Positions 45,700-54,322 of a DNA stretch of 64,000 nt are shown one piece after another. Origin of the DNA: Acidimicrobiia bacterium UBA5794 (lineage in GTDB: Bacteria; Actinomycetota; Acidimicrobiia; Spongiisociales; UBA5794); NCBI GenBank assembly GCA_002418265.1, contig DIDS01000030.1, forward strand, positions 6,115-70,114, read 5' to 3'. A program made the translations under genes and the position numbers. The notes under the pieces were generated by a model that saw only the letters and a program-made list of their open reading frames with translations, did not search any database and was not told the origin of the DNA. Within the stretch, counting starts at the first letter, position 1, and every line of letters starts with the position of its first letter.

Positions 45700-48164
45700 G
45701 GTTTCACCCTATCGGTGGGGCGCGAATGATGTCCACACAACAACATGCCGCCGCCACAGTCCTTCACCGATCGTCTGCACTGTGCACGGACTCGCCCAAG
45801 CGATGGATCGGCCTTGACCCAGCGACGTTCCGGGATACCGCGGCTAAGTCGGCCGAAAGACTTCCCCGACGACCACTCCCACATGATTGTGCGCCACGGC
45901 AGCAATATCGGATCGCTCTTGGTCCGATCCAGGGTCAGGGACAGCCGCAAGCAACTACTGCGAGAATAATACGGCTGGTGCCAAGGCCACACCGGAATCT
46001 CGATGAAGCTCACGTCAATCCTGTCGTCGGCGAGTTCGCCGCGAATCCGATCGTCGAAGAGATGGGTCCAGGCGTTCACAACCTTGAGCCTGACGGACCA
46101 CAGTGACGCGGCCAGGCTAAGTGCTGTCCTCTTCCAAATCCTCCGCTGTCTCTGTGATCCGAACTTCGCTCCGGTCTTGGCCTCTCCGACGATCGACGCA
46201 CCGGAGCCAACAGCTACCACGTCAAGCTGTGACCACTCCACGTCGTCTCGACCTGGGATCTCGACCTCGGGGATGTACTCCGGATGTCGAGTCTCCTGAG
46301 TCGCGAGAGCAAACGCCGTAATGACGGCATCAGAGCGGTGCTCAAGAAACAGCCCGAGCACCTCGTCGAACCGCAACTGTTGCTGCGTGAAGAAGGAATC
46401 GCTCGAGAGCTGGGAAAGCAACATCGGAGCACCACACCGCCCACAGACGCCATTGAGCATCAATTCAGAGAGTCGCCATACATGGAGGGAGGAGCACGTT
46501 GTGCATTTGGCCCTGTGTGCGATGTGGGCGAGATCATGGCTCACGAGTTCGTCTACGACGGAGAGCGCGGATGCCCTGGCAGCTTCCAGCGGAACCATCC
46601 GTCCAGACCTCCTACCGTCAGAGTCAAGCAACCCGCCAACCAGGACACCAAAGTCTGGATCCTCAAGAAGAGTGACAAGTCGCCGAATACTGAGCCGATC
46701 CGCGACGACTGATGAATACCTGCCCTTGTCGTGGAGTCGGACATCGAACCCGTCTCCGAGCAGCACTCTCAGCATCGCAATAGAACTCGGCGGACTCACG
46801 AATTTCGCCCTCCATGTGTGAGCTATCGATGCACCTCCGGGTACGAAGACTGTCGGGTTCCACACAGCGAGATTGCCGTTCCTAGTCATTCGAACGTATT
46901 CGGAGCCAAGAAGCTTCGAATCGAACACACCTGCGGCGAGTCGCCTGCTGGTGGGCAAGTGGCGTCCCTCGACATCAGTTTCCGTGATCCATCGCTTTTC
47001 TCCGAGATTCTGTGACCGACTCGAAGTTGGGACGGGAACAGAGAGAGCACTGTGTGACATCCCGTCGCCATCCAAAGCAACCGTCTTCGCAGTCGCGAAC
47101 GGATCCTTCTCGTACACCACAACTGGGGCAGAGCACAATCGCTCAATTGCCTCCACGCCAACATCCGTCGTGAATGAGTCGACGGCCGATCCACGGTCCA
47201 CAAAGACCGTCTCAGCTGCCTTGAGCTGTCGCTTCACATGTCCCAGTCCCCGACGATCCAAGGATGCGCTCGCCAGGCGCACGCTCTGAGTGCGACTCTT
47301 TCCGAGCAACAACATCAGACTTCTCGCGAATCCTGAAAGGTGGTCCGTTCCAGATCGACGAACTGCTCGTGACAGCAGCCGTCTGGGGGCGTACAGGACC
47401 TGAGTTCTCAGGCGGGACAAGCCGACCCAAAGAAGAAAATCAACGAGTTCAGAGCCCACCACGAGGACGATTTCATCTTGCAGAGGCCGCGTATCCCGAC
47501 TCTGGTAGACAGCCCCATCCAAGAGACCAACAGTTACTGGAAGTCCCCATGCCACGGATCTACCGAGAGCAGCCTCAACGGAGGCAAAGGATCGAACCCG
47601 GAAGCTGTCAACTCCGCACGACAACTGCAATGAGTCAAGTGTCTCGGAGCCGAACATCCGAAGGGGTACGATTTGCGCGCCGACTCGCTCCAGGTTCTCA
47701 ATGAGGTGCTTCGTCAATCGACCGCAGCCCCATACGACCAGGGCAGCGAGATCTTGGTCCGAAGAAGCGCTTTGCGGATCGACGACGGAGTTCAGATCGT
47801 CAGAGGATTCAAGAAACGGACTCCAGGTTGTGAGAGGCCACGAAGGCGTGGAGGTTGATCCGGCACACGAATCCACCCAGGGAGGTCCGTGAGACTGATC
47901 AAACGGGTTGGCGGATCGCTGCAGACTGTCGTTGACTGCATCTTGATCCCTGAACTGGGGCCATGACGGCGGGCAGGTCTCGAGAAGCCGCTCAAACTCG
48001 GCGTCAGGGTCGGGGAGAGACAAGGAATCCACCTGGCGGCGTAGATCGTCGACGAGCTGCTGCTCCTCCCCCACATCGCGCATTTCTGCAAGCCATGGCT
48101 CGAAGGCGACAACGTGATCCGGATCAAACGCCCTCACAACTGGCTCAAAGAGCTCGGGGATCAT
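45669..48164 (-). CDS. unknown 831-aa protein with zinc ribbon and PD-(D/E)XK nuclease-like motif
   Basis: A large protein preceded by ACAGGA before its ATG, of no recognised family. Residues of about 140-350 look like a Rossmann-like region (ALVVWGCGRLTKHLIENLER). A zinc ribbon lies at about 552-575 (CTTC...CGRC). Next comes QLDVVAVGSGASIVGEAKTG (about 645-665), which fits the Asp ... Glu-x-Lys core of PD-(D/E)XK nucleases. The C-terminal 150 residues are basic and aromatic. It overlaps the dual RecB-like gene, and both precede the McrBC set on the same strand. A defence nuclease role is inferred from domain and place. Confidence 0.65.
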   Translation of the reverse strand: MIPELFEPVVRAFDPDHVVAFEPWLAEMRDVGEEQQLVDDLRRQVDSLSLPDPDAEFERLLETCPPSWPQFRDQDAVNDSLQRSANPFDQSHGPPWVDSCAGSTSTPSWPLTTWSPFLESSDDLNSVVDPQSASSDQDLAALVVWGCGRLTKHLIENLERVGAQIVPLRMFGSETLDSLQLSCGVDSFRVRSFASVEAALGRSVAWGLPVTVGLLDGAVYQSRDTRPLQDEIVLVVGSELVDFLLWVGLSRLRTQVLYAPRRLLSRAVRRSGTDHLSGFARSLMLLLGKSRTQSVRLASASLDRRGLGHVKRQLKAAETVFVDRGSAVDSFTTDVGVEAIERLCSAPVVVYEKDPFATAKTVALDGDGMSHSALSVPVPTSSRSQNLGEKRWITETDVEGRHLPTSRRLAAGVFDSKLLGSEYVRMTRNGNLAVWNPTVFVPGGASIAHTWRAKFVSPPSSIAMLRVLLGDGFDVRLHDKGRYSSVVADRLSIRRLVTLLEDPDFGVLVGGLLDSDGRRSGRMVPLEAARASALSVVDELVSHDLAHIAHRAKCTTCSSLHVWRLSELMLNGVCGRCGAPMLLSQLSSDSFFTQQQLRFDEVLGLFLEHRSDAVITAFALATQETRHPEYIPEVEIPGRDDVEWSQLDVVAVGSGASIVGEAKTGAKFGSQRQRRIWKRTALSLAASLWSVRLKVVNAWTHLFDDRIRGELADDRIDVSFIEIPVWPWHQPYYSRSSCLRLSLTLDRTKSDPILLPWRTIMWEWSSGKSFGRLSRGIPERRWVKADPSLGRVRAQCRRSVKDCGGGMLLCGHHSRPTDRVKPCITLIPRCG

Positions 48165-48579
48165 TCCTGTAGGGTCAACGGGTTACGGGCAGAGCGTTCC
48201 AGCGACCGGCCCATGACTCGGTCGCATAGCCCGCCAACGGCAACATCAACTTTCGCCACACTGGAAGAGGATCGGGCACGAGGAAGAGTACGCGGCCTGG
48301 TCTGACCGCATTGCTGAGAACCGCGTTGTCCCCTGTCTGCGCCATTCCTGAAGTATGGTCGATCACGTCGTCGATACTGGACTTCGGACAACAGCGCGGG
48401 AATCACGAGTCCGCAGACCTCGCCGTCTCGGCTTGCCCAGTGCCGAGCGAACGTGACTCGTATCGAGACTGAATGGTCCACAGCCCGCCCCTTTTGTGTA
48501 GCGGGGACGGACGCCGGTCGCGGGTATCCCACGGATTCCGGCACAATTCAACTGGTCCCGTGGAGTGTGTCGTGGGGTG
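48165..48579 (-). pseudogene. possible decayed short gene between relaxase and defence genes
   Basis: This gap has two partial minus-strand frames that read coding-like in succession. A piece with FARHWASRDGEVCGLVIPAL at about 48380-48460 is followed, one frame over, by VLFLVPDPLPVWRKLMLPL at about 48200-48290, ending at TGA 48175. No intact start is found. It may be a frameshifted 90-100-codon gene or chance. No family recognised. Confidence 0.25.
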
Positions 48580-51500
48580 TCAGCGGCCGATGGCGCTGCG
48601 TCCGTGCTCCGGTGTCAACGTCAGACGTCGAAGATCGCCCTCTGTAGCGCGTCGGGCTGCGATCCATGCCACTCGCTTCATGACGTCGTTGCTGGGGGGT
48701 GGCGGTCCGAGGAGCTCGGCGGCATCGTCGGGTATGTCGTGTTCGGTGCGGTATCGGAGTGCCCGGTCAACGACCGCATCCCACACGGCTCGGCGACCTG
48801 GATCTGCGGGCCGTTCACCGAGAGTGTTGATGACCCAGTCGGGTGGCTGATAGGCAATGGTCGCGAGGCTGTCGCGGTGCCGATTGCGGATTTCGAGTTT
48901 CAGATTCAGGTATTCGACGATCGGTTCCTTTTGAACGTCGTTCGCTTCCGGCGATCGCTCCCCTACGCCTGATGTGGCAAGGTCGTCTTTCACTTCGGCA
49001 AGTCGTTGTTTGAGTTGTTCGTCGGTGAGGGTCTCAGGTCCGCGTCCTGCGTCGTGGGCAGCGGGTTCAGTGGCCGTGCGCGCAAGAGCAGCGATGAGTG
49101 CCGGGAGCCGGTCCGGGTGCTGGTGGGCCAGATGTTCACATTCTTCCTGGTTCATATCAGGGTCGGTGAGGTAGATCGTGTTTGCTTCGCGGCCTCGGCT
49201 CATTGTGACGTAGATCCATTCGCGGTCAACACCGTCGCCGGCAACCGTGTGTGCTCGTTGGGCGGTGGCTCCTTGGGCTTTGTGGCCGGTGAGGGCGTAT
49301 CCCCAGTCGAGGTTGCCGTCGTCGAGGTACCAATGAGGCACCGTGACCGGCTGACTGGTTCGGTCGAGCTGGATGGTGACCGACCGCCGTTCAACGTCGA
49401 TGCCCGTAACCGTGCCGAGGTCGCCGTTGAGGACACCGAGCCGACTCCGGTTCTTGAGGCACACGACCCGGTCACCGCTCTGGAAGTCGTGACCGCGAGC
49501 GTTCACTGTCGGCCCACGAAGCAGTCCAGCATCGAAAACCCGGGTGCGGGCTCGTTGGTTGAGTTCATCAACGGTTGTGTTGAGATGACCGATGAGCAGC
49601 ACCTCTGCAGGGTCACCAATCTCTTCGACGTCGCGGTACCAAGCGTCGACTGCCTCGTTGAGGGTGTCATCGTCGGTTGCAGCAACGTTGATCTTGCCGC
49701 GACGGTTGTACATCGCTACCGCCCGAGATGCCGAGCCCTGTCGTAGCTCGGTGAGCGCGGTCCGTTCCCACTCTTGGTCCTGGCGAACGTTCTCAGACAA
49801 CTCAACCGTCGGGAGGCGGGCCACCAGAGCGGCGAAGAGACCACCGGCGTCGATCTCGGCAAGTTGATGATGGTCACCAATCAGGATGAGCTTGCCAGAT
49901 GCCGCCTCAACAAGATCTGAGATTTCGGCGAGCTGACGGCTTCCGACCATCCCGGATTCATCAACGACAACAACCGCCCCGTATGGGAGCCCTCCGGCTG
50001 CCTTGGTCTCCCACAAGAACCGCGTGATCGTGGTGGATGAGATACCGGTGGCCGTCTCGAATCCTGCAGCTGCCCGAGCAGCAAGAGCCGTCCCAACCAC
50101 GGGTGTACCGGTCTGAGCTGCAAGATCCCCGATCATGCCCATGACCGTGGTCTTGCCGGTACCTGCAGCTCCCACACCGACGTCGATGGCGCTCCCCGAA
50201 TTAGCGAAACGGTGGACCATCGCCCGTTGCCCATCGGTGAGGTTCGGCTGTGCGGCGAGCACGGCTTCGACTTGCGTGACCCCAGCTGTCCATCGTTCGG
50301 CCTCGATCCCGTCGATGGCACGGTTGATGATCCGCTGCTCGATGGTGAGGAGTTCGGTGGTGGTGTAGCGGCGTTCATTCACGAGTCCCGGGAAGATCTC
50401 ACCGTCCTTTCGACGTAGGGTCCTGGGCTTGGTCGAGTCGACGAGTTCGAGAAGGCGTTCGAGTTCGGTCGGGTCAAGCTCGATGGGCAGATCCACAGCA
50501 GTGTCCACGGCGGTATGGCTGGGGAGGATCGAGACCACCTCTGAACGGCGGAGGAATGTGTCGGTGAGGGCTTCGATCTCCGCTCGCATTCCACCCTCGG
50601 GGAGGGCTTCTGCGGCTGCCATGATCACATCTGGACGTCCGAAGGTGGATGCTTGGGCGGTGAGTCCCTCAGCGGATACCAACCGGTCGAAGAGGGGCTC
50701 GGGATCAGGCATCGTGACCTCACTAATGCGACCAAGCAACGATGCCACTGATTCGGGTGTCACCCCCACTTCGGCACCCCGCTCCATCCAGAGCGGGACG
50801 AGCGTGTCGAGTGGGTGATCTTGTTTGGGGCTACGGGTGGCGAGGGTGGCGATCTCGTTCACACCGGGAGTGTCGGGAAGGTCCCGAGAGTCACGCCAGG
50901 ATTCGATCTGTTGGCGTCGCTGGGAGAATGCCACGATCTGAGCCCGAGTGAAACCCTCAATGTCAGCAATACCTTTTTGGACGGGCTTCCAGCGGACACC
51001 GAGCCGTTCCGTCAGACGGCTCCGTAGCTCGGCTTCGTGGAGGTACCCGGCGGCAAGCTTGTGCCGATACAACAGCCGCCCGTCAATGGCACGCCATACC
51101 CCGTCGACACCTTCCACCCTGTTTCCGACCACAACATGGGTATGGAGCTGAGGGTCATCGGCACGGCTGGTGGACTCGGTGAAGCACGCAGATACGTACC
51201 CCTTGGTGCGGATCGGCCACGTCTCCACCCGACAACGCGGAGTACCGTCTTCATCGAGCATCGGCTCCCCATGTTCGTCGAGGACCGGGATTCGAGCAGC
51301 GCCCCGCGTCGAGGACGCCACCGACTCCAAATAGGTCAAAGCCTCGGCGGTGGATTCCTCGAACGCTTCGAGGACGTGCCTGCGGACCTCATCGTCACCG
51401 AACGCCCAGAGAAGTGATACTGATTTGTCAGCAGAGAACGTCAGATCCCACGCCGACACCCCATCCTTGCGGATCCGACGCCCCAACTGCTCCCCCGTCG

Positions 51501-51693
51501 CTGGATCCTGTCCGTCGAAGAGCCGAACCAAGCCCTCGGTCGAAACAGTGTCCTCCAAACCCAGTTCGGTGGCGCCGCTGCCGTGCCAGCGACCCTTCGC
51601 CGTGCCGCCCCGCAAGTAGTAGTCCTCACGAGGTGAGATCTCACCGAGCTTTTGGAGGTAGTAGTCCTTGTGGGCCTTGGCGATACTCAACAT
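48580..51693 (-). CDS. MobF (TrwC/TraI-type) relaxase-helicase
   Basis: 1037 aa. ATG 51693 (MLSIAKAHKDYYLQKLG) is the natural relaxase N-terminus; the frame continues upstream through non-coding-like sequence. Catalytic tyrosines lie in DYYLQKL and EDYYLRGG (residues 10-35). The metal-binding histidines lie in DDPQLHTHVVVGN (about 178-188), and WDLTFSADKSVSLLW is the TrwC signature. A RecD-like helicase follows: Walker A GAAGTGKTTVMG (about 507), VVVVDESGMVGSRQ, and GHKAQGATAQ with VTMSRGREANTIY (about 800-840). It nicks oriT, leads the strand into the recipient and unwinds the plasmid. Confidence 0.93.
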   Translation of the reverse strand: MLSIAKAHKDYYLQKLGEISPREDYYLRGGTAKGRWHGSGATELGLEDTVSTEGLVRLFDGQDPATGEQLGRRIRKDGVSAWDLTFSADKSVSLLWAFGDDEVRRHVLEAFEESTAEALTYLESVASSTRGAARIPVLDEHGEPMLDEDGTPRCRVETWPIRTKGYVSACFTESTSRADDPQLHTHVVVGNRVEGVDGVWRAIDGRLLYRHKLAAGYLHEAELRSRLTERLGVRWKPVQKGIADIEGFTRAQIVAFSQRRQQIESWRDSRDLPDTPGVNEIATLATRSPKQDHPLDTLVPLWMERGAEVGVTPESVASLLGRISEVTMPDPEPLFDRLVSAEGLTAQASTFGRPDVIMAAAEALPEGGMRAEIEALTDTFLRRSEVVSILPSHTAVDTAVDLPIELDPTELERLLELVDSTKPRTLRRKDGEIFPGLVNERRYTTTELLTIEQRIINRAIDGIEAERWTAGVTQVEAVLAAQPNLTDGQRAMVHRFANSGSAIDVGVGAAGTGKTTVMGMIGDLAAQTGTPVVGTALAARAAAGFETATGISSTTITRFLWETKAAGGLPYGAVVVVDESGMVGSRQLAEISDLVEAASGKLILIGDHHQLAEIDAGGLFAALVARLPTVELSENVRQDQEWERTALTELRQGSASRAVAMYNRRGKINVAATDDDTLNEAVDAWYRDVEEIGDPAEVLLIGHLNTTVDELNQRARTRVFDAGLLRGPTVNARGHDFQSGDRVVCLKNRSRLGVLNGDLGTVTGIDVERRSVTIQLDRTSQPVTVPHWYLDDGNLDWGYALTGHKAQGATAQRAHTVAGDGVDREWIYVTMSRGREANTIYLTDPDMNQEECEHLAHQHPDRLPALIAALARTATEPAAHDAGRGPETLTDEQLKQRLAEVKDDLATSGVGERSPEANDVQKEPIVEYLNLKLEIRNRHRDSLATIAYQPPDWVINTLGERPADPGRRAVWDAVVDRALRYRTEHDIPDDAAELLGPPPPSNDVMKRVAWIAARRATEGDLRRLTLTPEHGRSAIGR

Positions 51694-51713
51694 CCCGCCA
51701 CCCCCACCATGTC

Positions 51714-51752
51714 TACATGTATACATCTCGCAACTTGTTGCACATGCGTGTG
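51714..51752. promoter_or_regulatory. cluster of palindromes upstream of the relaxase gene
   Basis: ATGTATACAT (51717-51726, perfect palindrome), overlapping TACATGTA, is followed by GCAAC-TT-GTTGC (51730-51741) and CACA-TGCG-TGTG (51741-51752). All lie 20-60 bp before the relaxase start. Stacked palindromes next to mobF are typical of relaxase or regulator binding at oriT or an autoregulated promoter. Confidence 0.45.
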
Positions 51753-51886
51753 GTGGTGAGGACGGTTCTGGTGGCGACGGTTGACAGGGTGCGGTGAAGT
51801 GTCGATTGCGGTCGCTTGTCGGTACTTGGTGGTTGGCATCGGGTTCGTCTCCTTGATCTGACTCATTGGCCTGATCGTGGAGGAGG

Positions 51887-52158
51887 ACCCTCTCACCAGA
51901 ATCCCATTTACCCTCTCCAAGGAGACAAATCTCACCGAATCTCACACCGTCGATGACTCGAATCTGGCGTTGGGCCCTGTAGCGACTGAGAAACAGCGAC
52001 AGAGCACTGCTCCACCGACACATCCAGAAATATCCCAGTTTCTGCGAGTTTCCCGCTGTCAACGTCGAGAACCTGGCAGACGGCCCGATTGGAGGGTTCT
52101 TGAAATGACTGATGAGACTTTCGTGAGAGGGTTGGTGAGACTTTGGTGAGAGGGTTGG
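51887..52158. other. candidate oriT/replication region with inverted arrays of GTGAGA boxes
   Basis: No gene lies between the divergent relaxase and ArdC-primase genes. An 11-bp sequence, ACCCTCTCACC (51887-51897), returns inverted as GGTGAGAGGGT at 52145-52155. Further CTCACC/CTCACA boxes are at 51931 and 51941 on one strand. GTGAGA-type boxes at about 52112, 52123, 52135 and 52146 lie on the other, spaced about one helical turn. Position and repeats fit a relaxosome or initiator binding region. Confidence 0.5.
52113..52158. repeat. tandem 23-bp direct repeat (two copies)
   Basis: Two adjacent 23-bp units, 52113-52135 and 52136-52158, differ at a single base. Each holds two GTGAGA-like boxes (TGAGACTTT and GTGAGAGGG). 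They end 16 bp before the GTG start of the ArdC-primase gene, so they could also be its operator. Confidence 0.75.
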
Positions 52159-52174
52159 GTGGCACGATCGATGT

Positions 52175-54115
52175 GTGGAAACAGCAGAACACAAGACCAG
52201 CCGAGACGATGCAGTGGATCAGCTCCACCAGCAACTCCAAGACTCACTCCAAGAACTCGTCACATCCGAGGATTGGCAGCGGGCACTGACCGTCGCTGCC
52301 CGCTTCCATGACTACTCGTTCGCCAACACCCGTCTGATCTGGGCCCAGTCGATCGCTCGCGGGGGTACCCCGAGCCGGGTTGCCGGCTATCGGGCTTGGC
52401 AGAAACTCGGCCGCAACGTCCGCAAGGGTGAACGGGGACTCCAAATCCTGGCCCCGGTCATCCGCAAGGTCACACCCGATAGCGGAGAGGAGGAAGAGAA
52501 GCGGGTCGTCGGGTTCCGGGTCGTCCACGTCTTTGACATCACCCAGACCGACGGCGACCCGCTCCCCGAGGTGCCAATCACGCTCGTCGAGGGGGATCTC
52601 CCCTCGCATTGGGAACAAATTCGTGGGCTCATCACCGAATCCGGTTTCGACCTCCAGGTCGCCGACCTCGACCGGCTCGGTGAAGCCAACGGTGTCACCG
52701 ACTGGAAGCAACGAGACGTCGTGGTGCGTGCCAGCCTGCCCGGTGCCCAGCGGTTCAAGACGGCGGTCCATGAACTCGCCCACATCCGGTTGCATGAGCC
52801 GAACTCCGAGGGTCGACCATCGTGTCGGGGCATCATCGAGGTAGAGGCCGAATCCGTCGCCTACATGGTGTGTGGAGGGCTCGGGATTGACAGTGCGGGC
52901 TACAGCCTCGGCTATGTGGCGTCGTGGAGCGGCGGCGACCTCACCAAGGTAGCCGCCACCGCCAACCGGGTGACGGGCTGTGCTCGCGAGGTACTCGCCC
53001 AGATCGAACAGGAACGCCAACTTGAACGTGAGCCAACTGCAGTGGGTTCCCGAATCGACGTACGAGATCGAGAGGCCCCACAACAGACACCAGCGCCTGC
53101 CTCCCGGGCGGACCTCGAGGCCGTCGTCAATGCCACCACGGCGTTCTACCAACACCAGCTTCACGAGCCAGTGGGGGTTGGGGCAGTCGAGTACCTGGGT
53201 GGCCGAGGCATCGACACCGAAACGATCGAGCGATGGCAGCTGGGCTACGCACCCGACTCGTGGCAGGCATTGACCACAGCTCTGGACAAGGAAGGGTTCA
53301 GCGACGACCTACTCCTTGACGCTGGCGTGGCGCGCCGCTCACGGTACGGGCGTCTTTTCGACCGGATGCGTAACCGGGTGATCTTCCCCATCGAAGACGA
53401 GCACGGGGTAGCCCGCGGTTTCGCCGGTCGGCTCCTCAGTGGGGACGGACCCAAGTATCTCAACACACCCGAAACTACTCTGTACCAGAAGCGATCGCTG
53501 CTCTACGGCCTCCATCTTGCTCGCCAGCCCATCATCGAAGCAGGTACCGCAGTGGTCGTCGAGGGCTACACCGACGCCATCGCCGTCCACCAAGCCGGAA
53601 TCACCAACGTCGTCGCCACGGCCGGAACAGCGCTAACCAGTGAGCACCTCGGCAGCCTGGCTCAGATCACAAGAAAGGTGACTCTGGCGTTCGACGGCGA
53701 CGAAGCCGGTCTACTCGCAGTTGATCGAGTCGCCGAACTCGATCGTGGACAGCCCGATCTGGGACTCTTCGTGGCTCGCCTGCCCAAAGGTCAGGACCCG
53801 GCGAGCCTCCTCATCGACTCCACAACGCTATCTCTTGAGAACATCATCGCCCAGGCCGTGCCAATCGAACACCATTCGATCGATCAAATTCTGCTGAGGC
53901 ACAGCCTCGAAGAGCCCGAGGCAATGGCTCGAGCGATCCATGCCGCCGGTGAGGTGATTCGACGGGTGGGCGACCCGAACATTCGTGGCGCAGCAACGGA
54001 GTACCTAGCGGCACGTGTCGGACGCGATCAAGCCCTCGTTCATATGTACGTCGACCAGCACTTCCACTCAAGAACTCGCCAACAAGACCGGGGAAACACA
54101 CGAAGCCTCGCCTGA
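52175..54115 (+). CDS. ArdC-like antirestriction domain fused to DnaG-type primase
   Basis: 646 aa. Residues 10-290 match the ArdC family: an N-terminal ssDNA-binding part (FHDYSFANTRLIWAQ, GYRAWQKLGRNVRKGERG) and a metallopeptidase-like part with the zinc motif AVHELAHIRLH (about 195-205) and downstream EVEAESVAYMV. Residues 315-640 are a DnaG-like primase: a catalytic N-terminal segment (YLGGRGIDTETIERWQLG) and Toprim motifs VVVEGYTDAIA (about 460) and LAFDGDEAG (about 505). ArdC and plasmid primases can be sent into recipients to block restriction and start the second strand; a fusion would do both. GTG start; divergent from the relaxase. Confidence 0.88.
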   Translation: METAEHKTSRDDAVDQLHQQLQDSLQELVTSEDWQRALTVAARFHDYSFANTRLIWAQSIARGGTPSRVAGYRAWQKLGRNVRKGERGLQILAPVIRKVTPDSGEEEEKRVVGFRVVHVFDITQTDGDPLPEVPITLVEGDLPSHWEQIRGLITESGFDLQVADLDRLGEANGVTDWKQRDVVVRASLPGAQRFKTAVHELAHIRLHEPNSEGRPSCRGIIEVEAESVAYMVCGGLGIDSAGYSLGYVASWSGGDLTKVAATANRVTGCAREVLAQIEQERQLEREPTAVGSRIDVRDREAPQQTPAPASRADLEAVVNATTAFYQHQLHEPVGVGAVEYLGGRGIDTETIERWQLGYAPDSWQALTTALDKEGFSDDLLLDAGVARRSRYGRLFDRMRNRVIFPIEDEHGVARGFAGRLLSGDGPKYLNTPETTLYQKRSLLYGLHLARQPIIEAGTAVVVEGYTDAIAVHQAGITNVVATAGTALTSEHLGSLAQITRKVTLAFDGDEAGLLAVDRVAELDRGQPDLGLFVARLPKGQDPASLLIDSTTLSLENIIAQAVPIEHHSIDQILLRHSLEEPEAMARAIHAAGEVIRRVGDPNIRGAATEYLAARVGRDQALVHMYVDQHFHSRTRQQDRGNTRSLA

Positions 54116-54294
54116 GACAACGACCCCTGTGCCCCTTTCCCAGCGGTCAAAGGCTCTGTGAAGGCGTAGCACTGGCGGGGCCGGCTCGACAGCATCAACT
54201 GATAGGCCGTCATCGAGGTACGAATGTCGCCGTCCCGAGCAGACAGAACAACAGAGGCTACGGCTGCAGGGATGGACACTGTAACCAGCAACAC
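54040..54294 (-). CDS. possible small protein after the LysM-BTAD gene
   Basis: An 84-codon frame from GTG 54294 follows the LysM-BTAD gene by 28 bp and overlaps the 3' end of the convergent ArdC-primase gene by 76 bp. It starts with a hydrophobic segment (VLLVTVSIPAAVASVVL), then turns polar and basic. No motif and no clear ribosome site are seen. It could be a small pilus-operon membrane protein or a chance frame. Confidence 0.25.
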   Translation of the reverse strand: MLLVTVSIPAAVASVVLSARDGDIRTSMTAYQLMLSSRPRQCYAFTEPLTAGKGAQGSLSQARLRVFPRSCWRVLEWKCWSTYI

Positions 54295-54322
54295 GAGCCA
54301 TCACGCGTTGGAGCCCACACGC

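Noticed and set aside
51694..52194. Longer N-terminus for the relaxase
   Set aside because: Relaxases need the catalytic tyrosines near the N-terminus; the extension crosses the repeat-rich region and is not coding-like.
52244..53164. 306-codon minus-strand frame opposite the ArdC domain
   Set aside because: No motifs; it is the mirror of the well-supported ArdC-primase frame.
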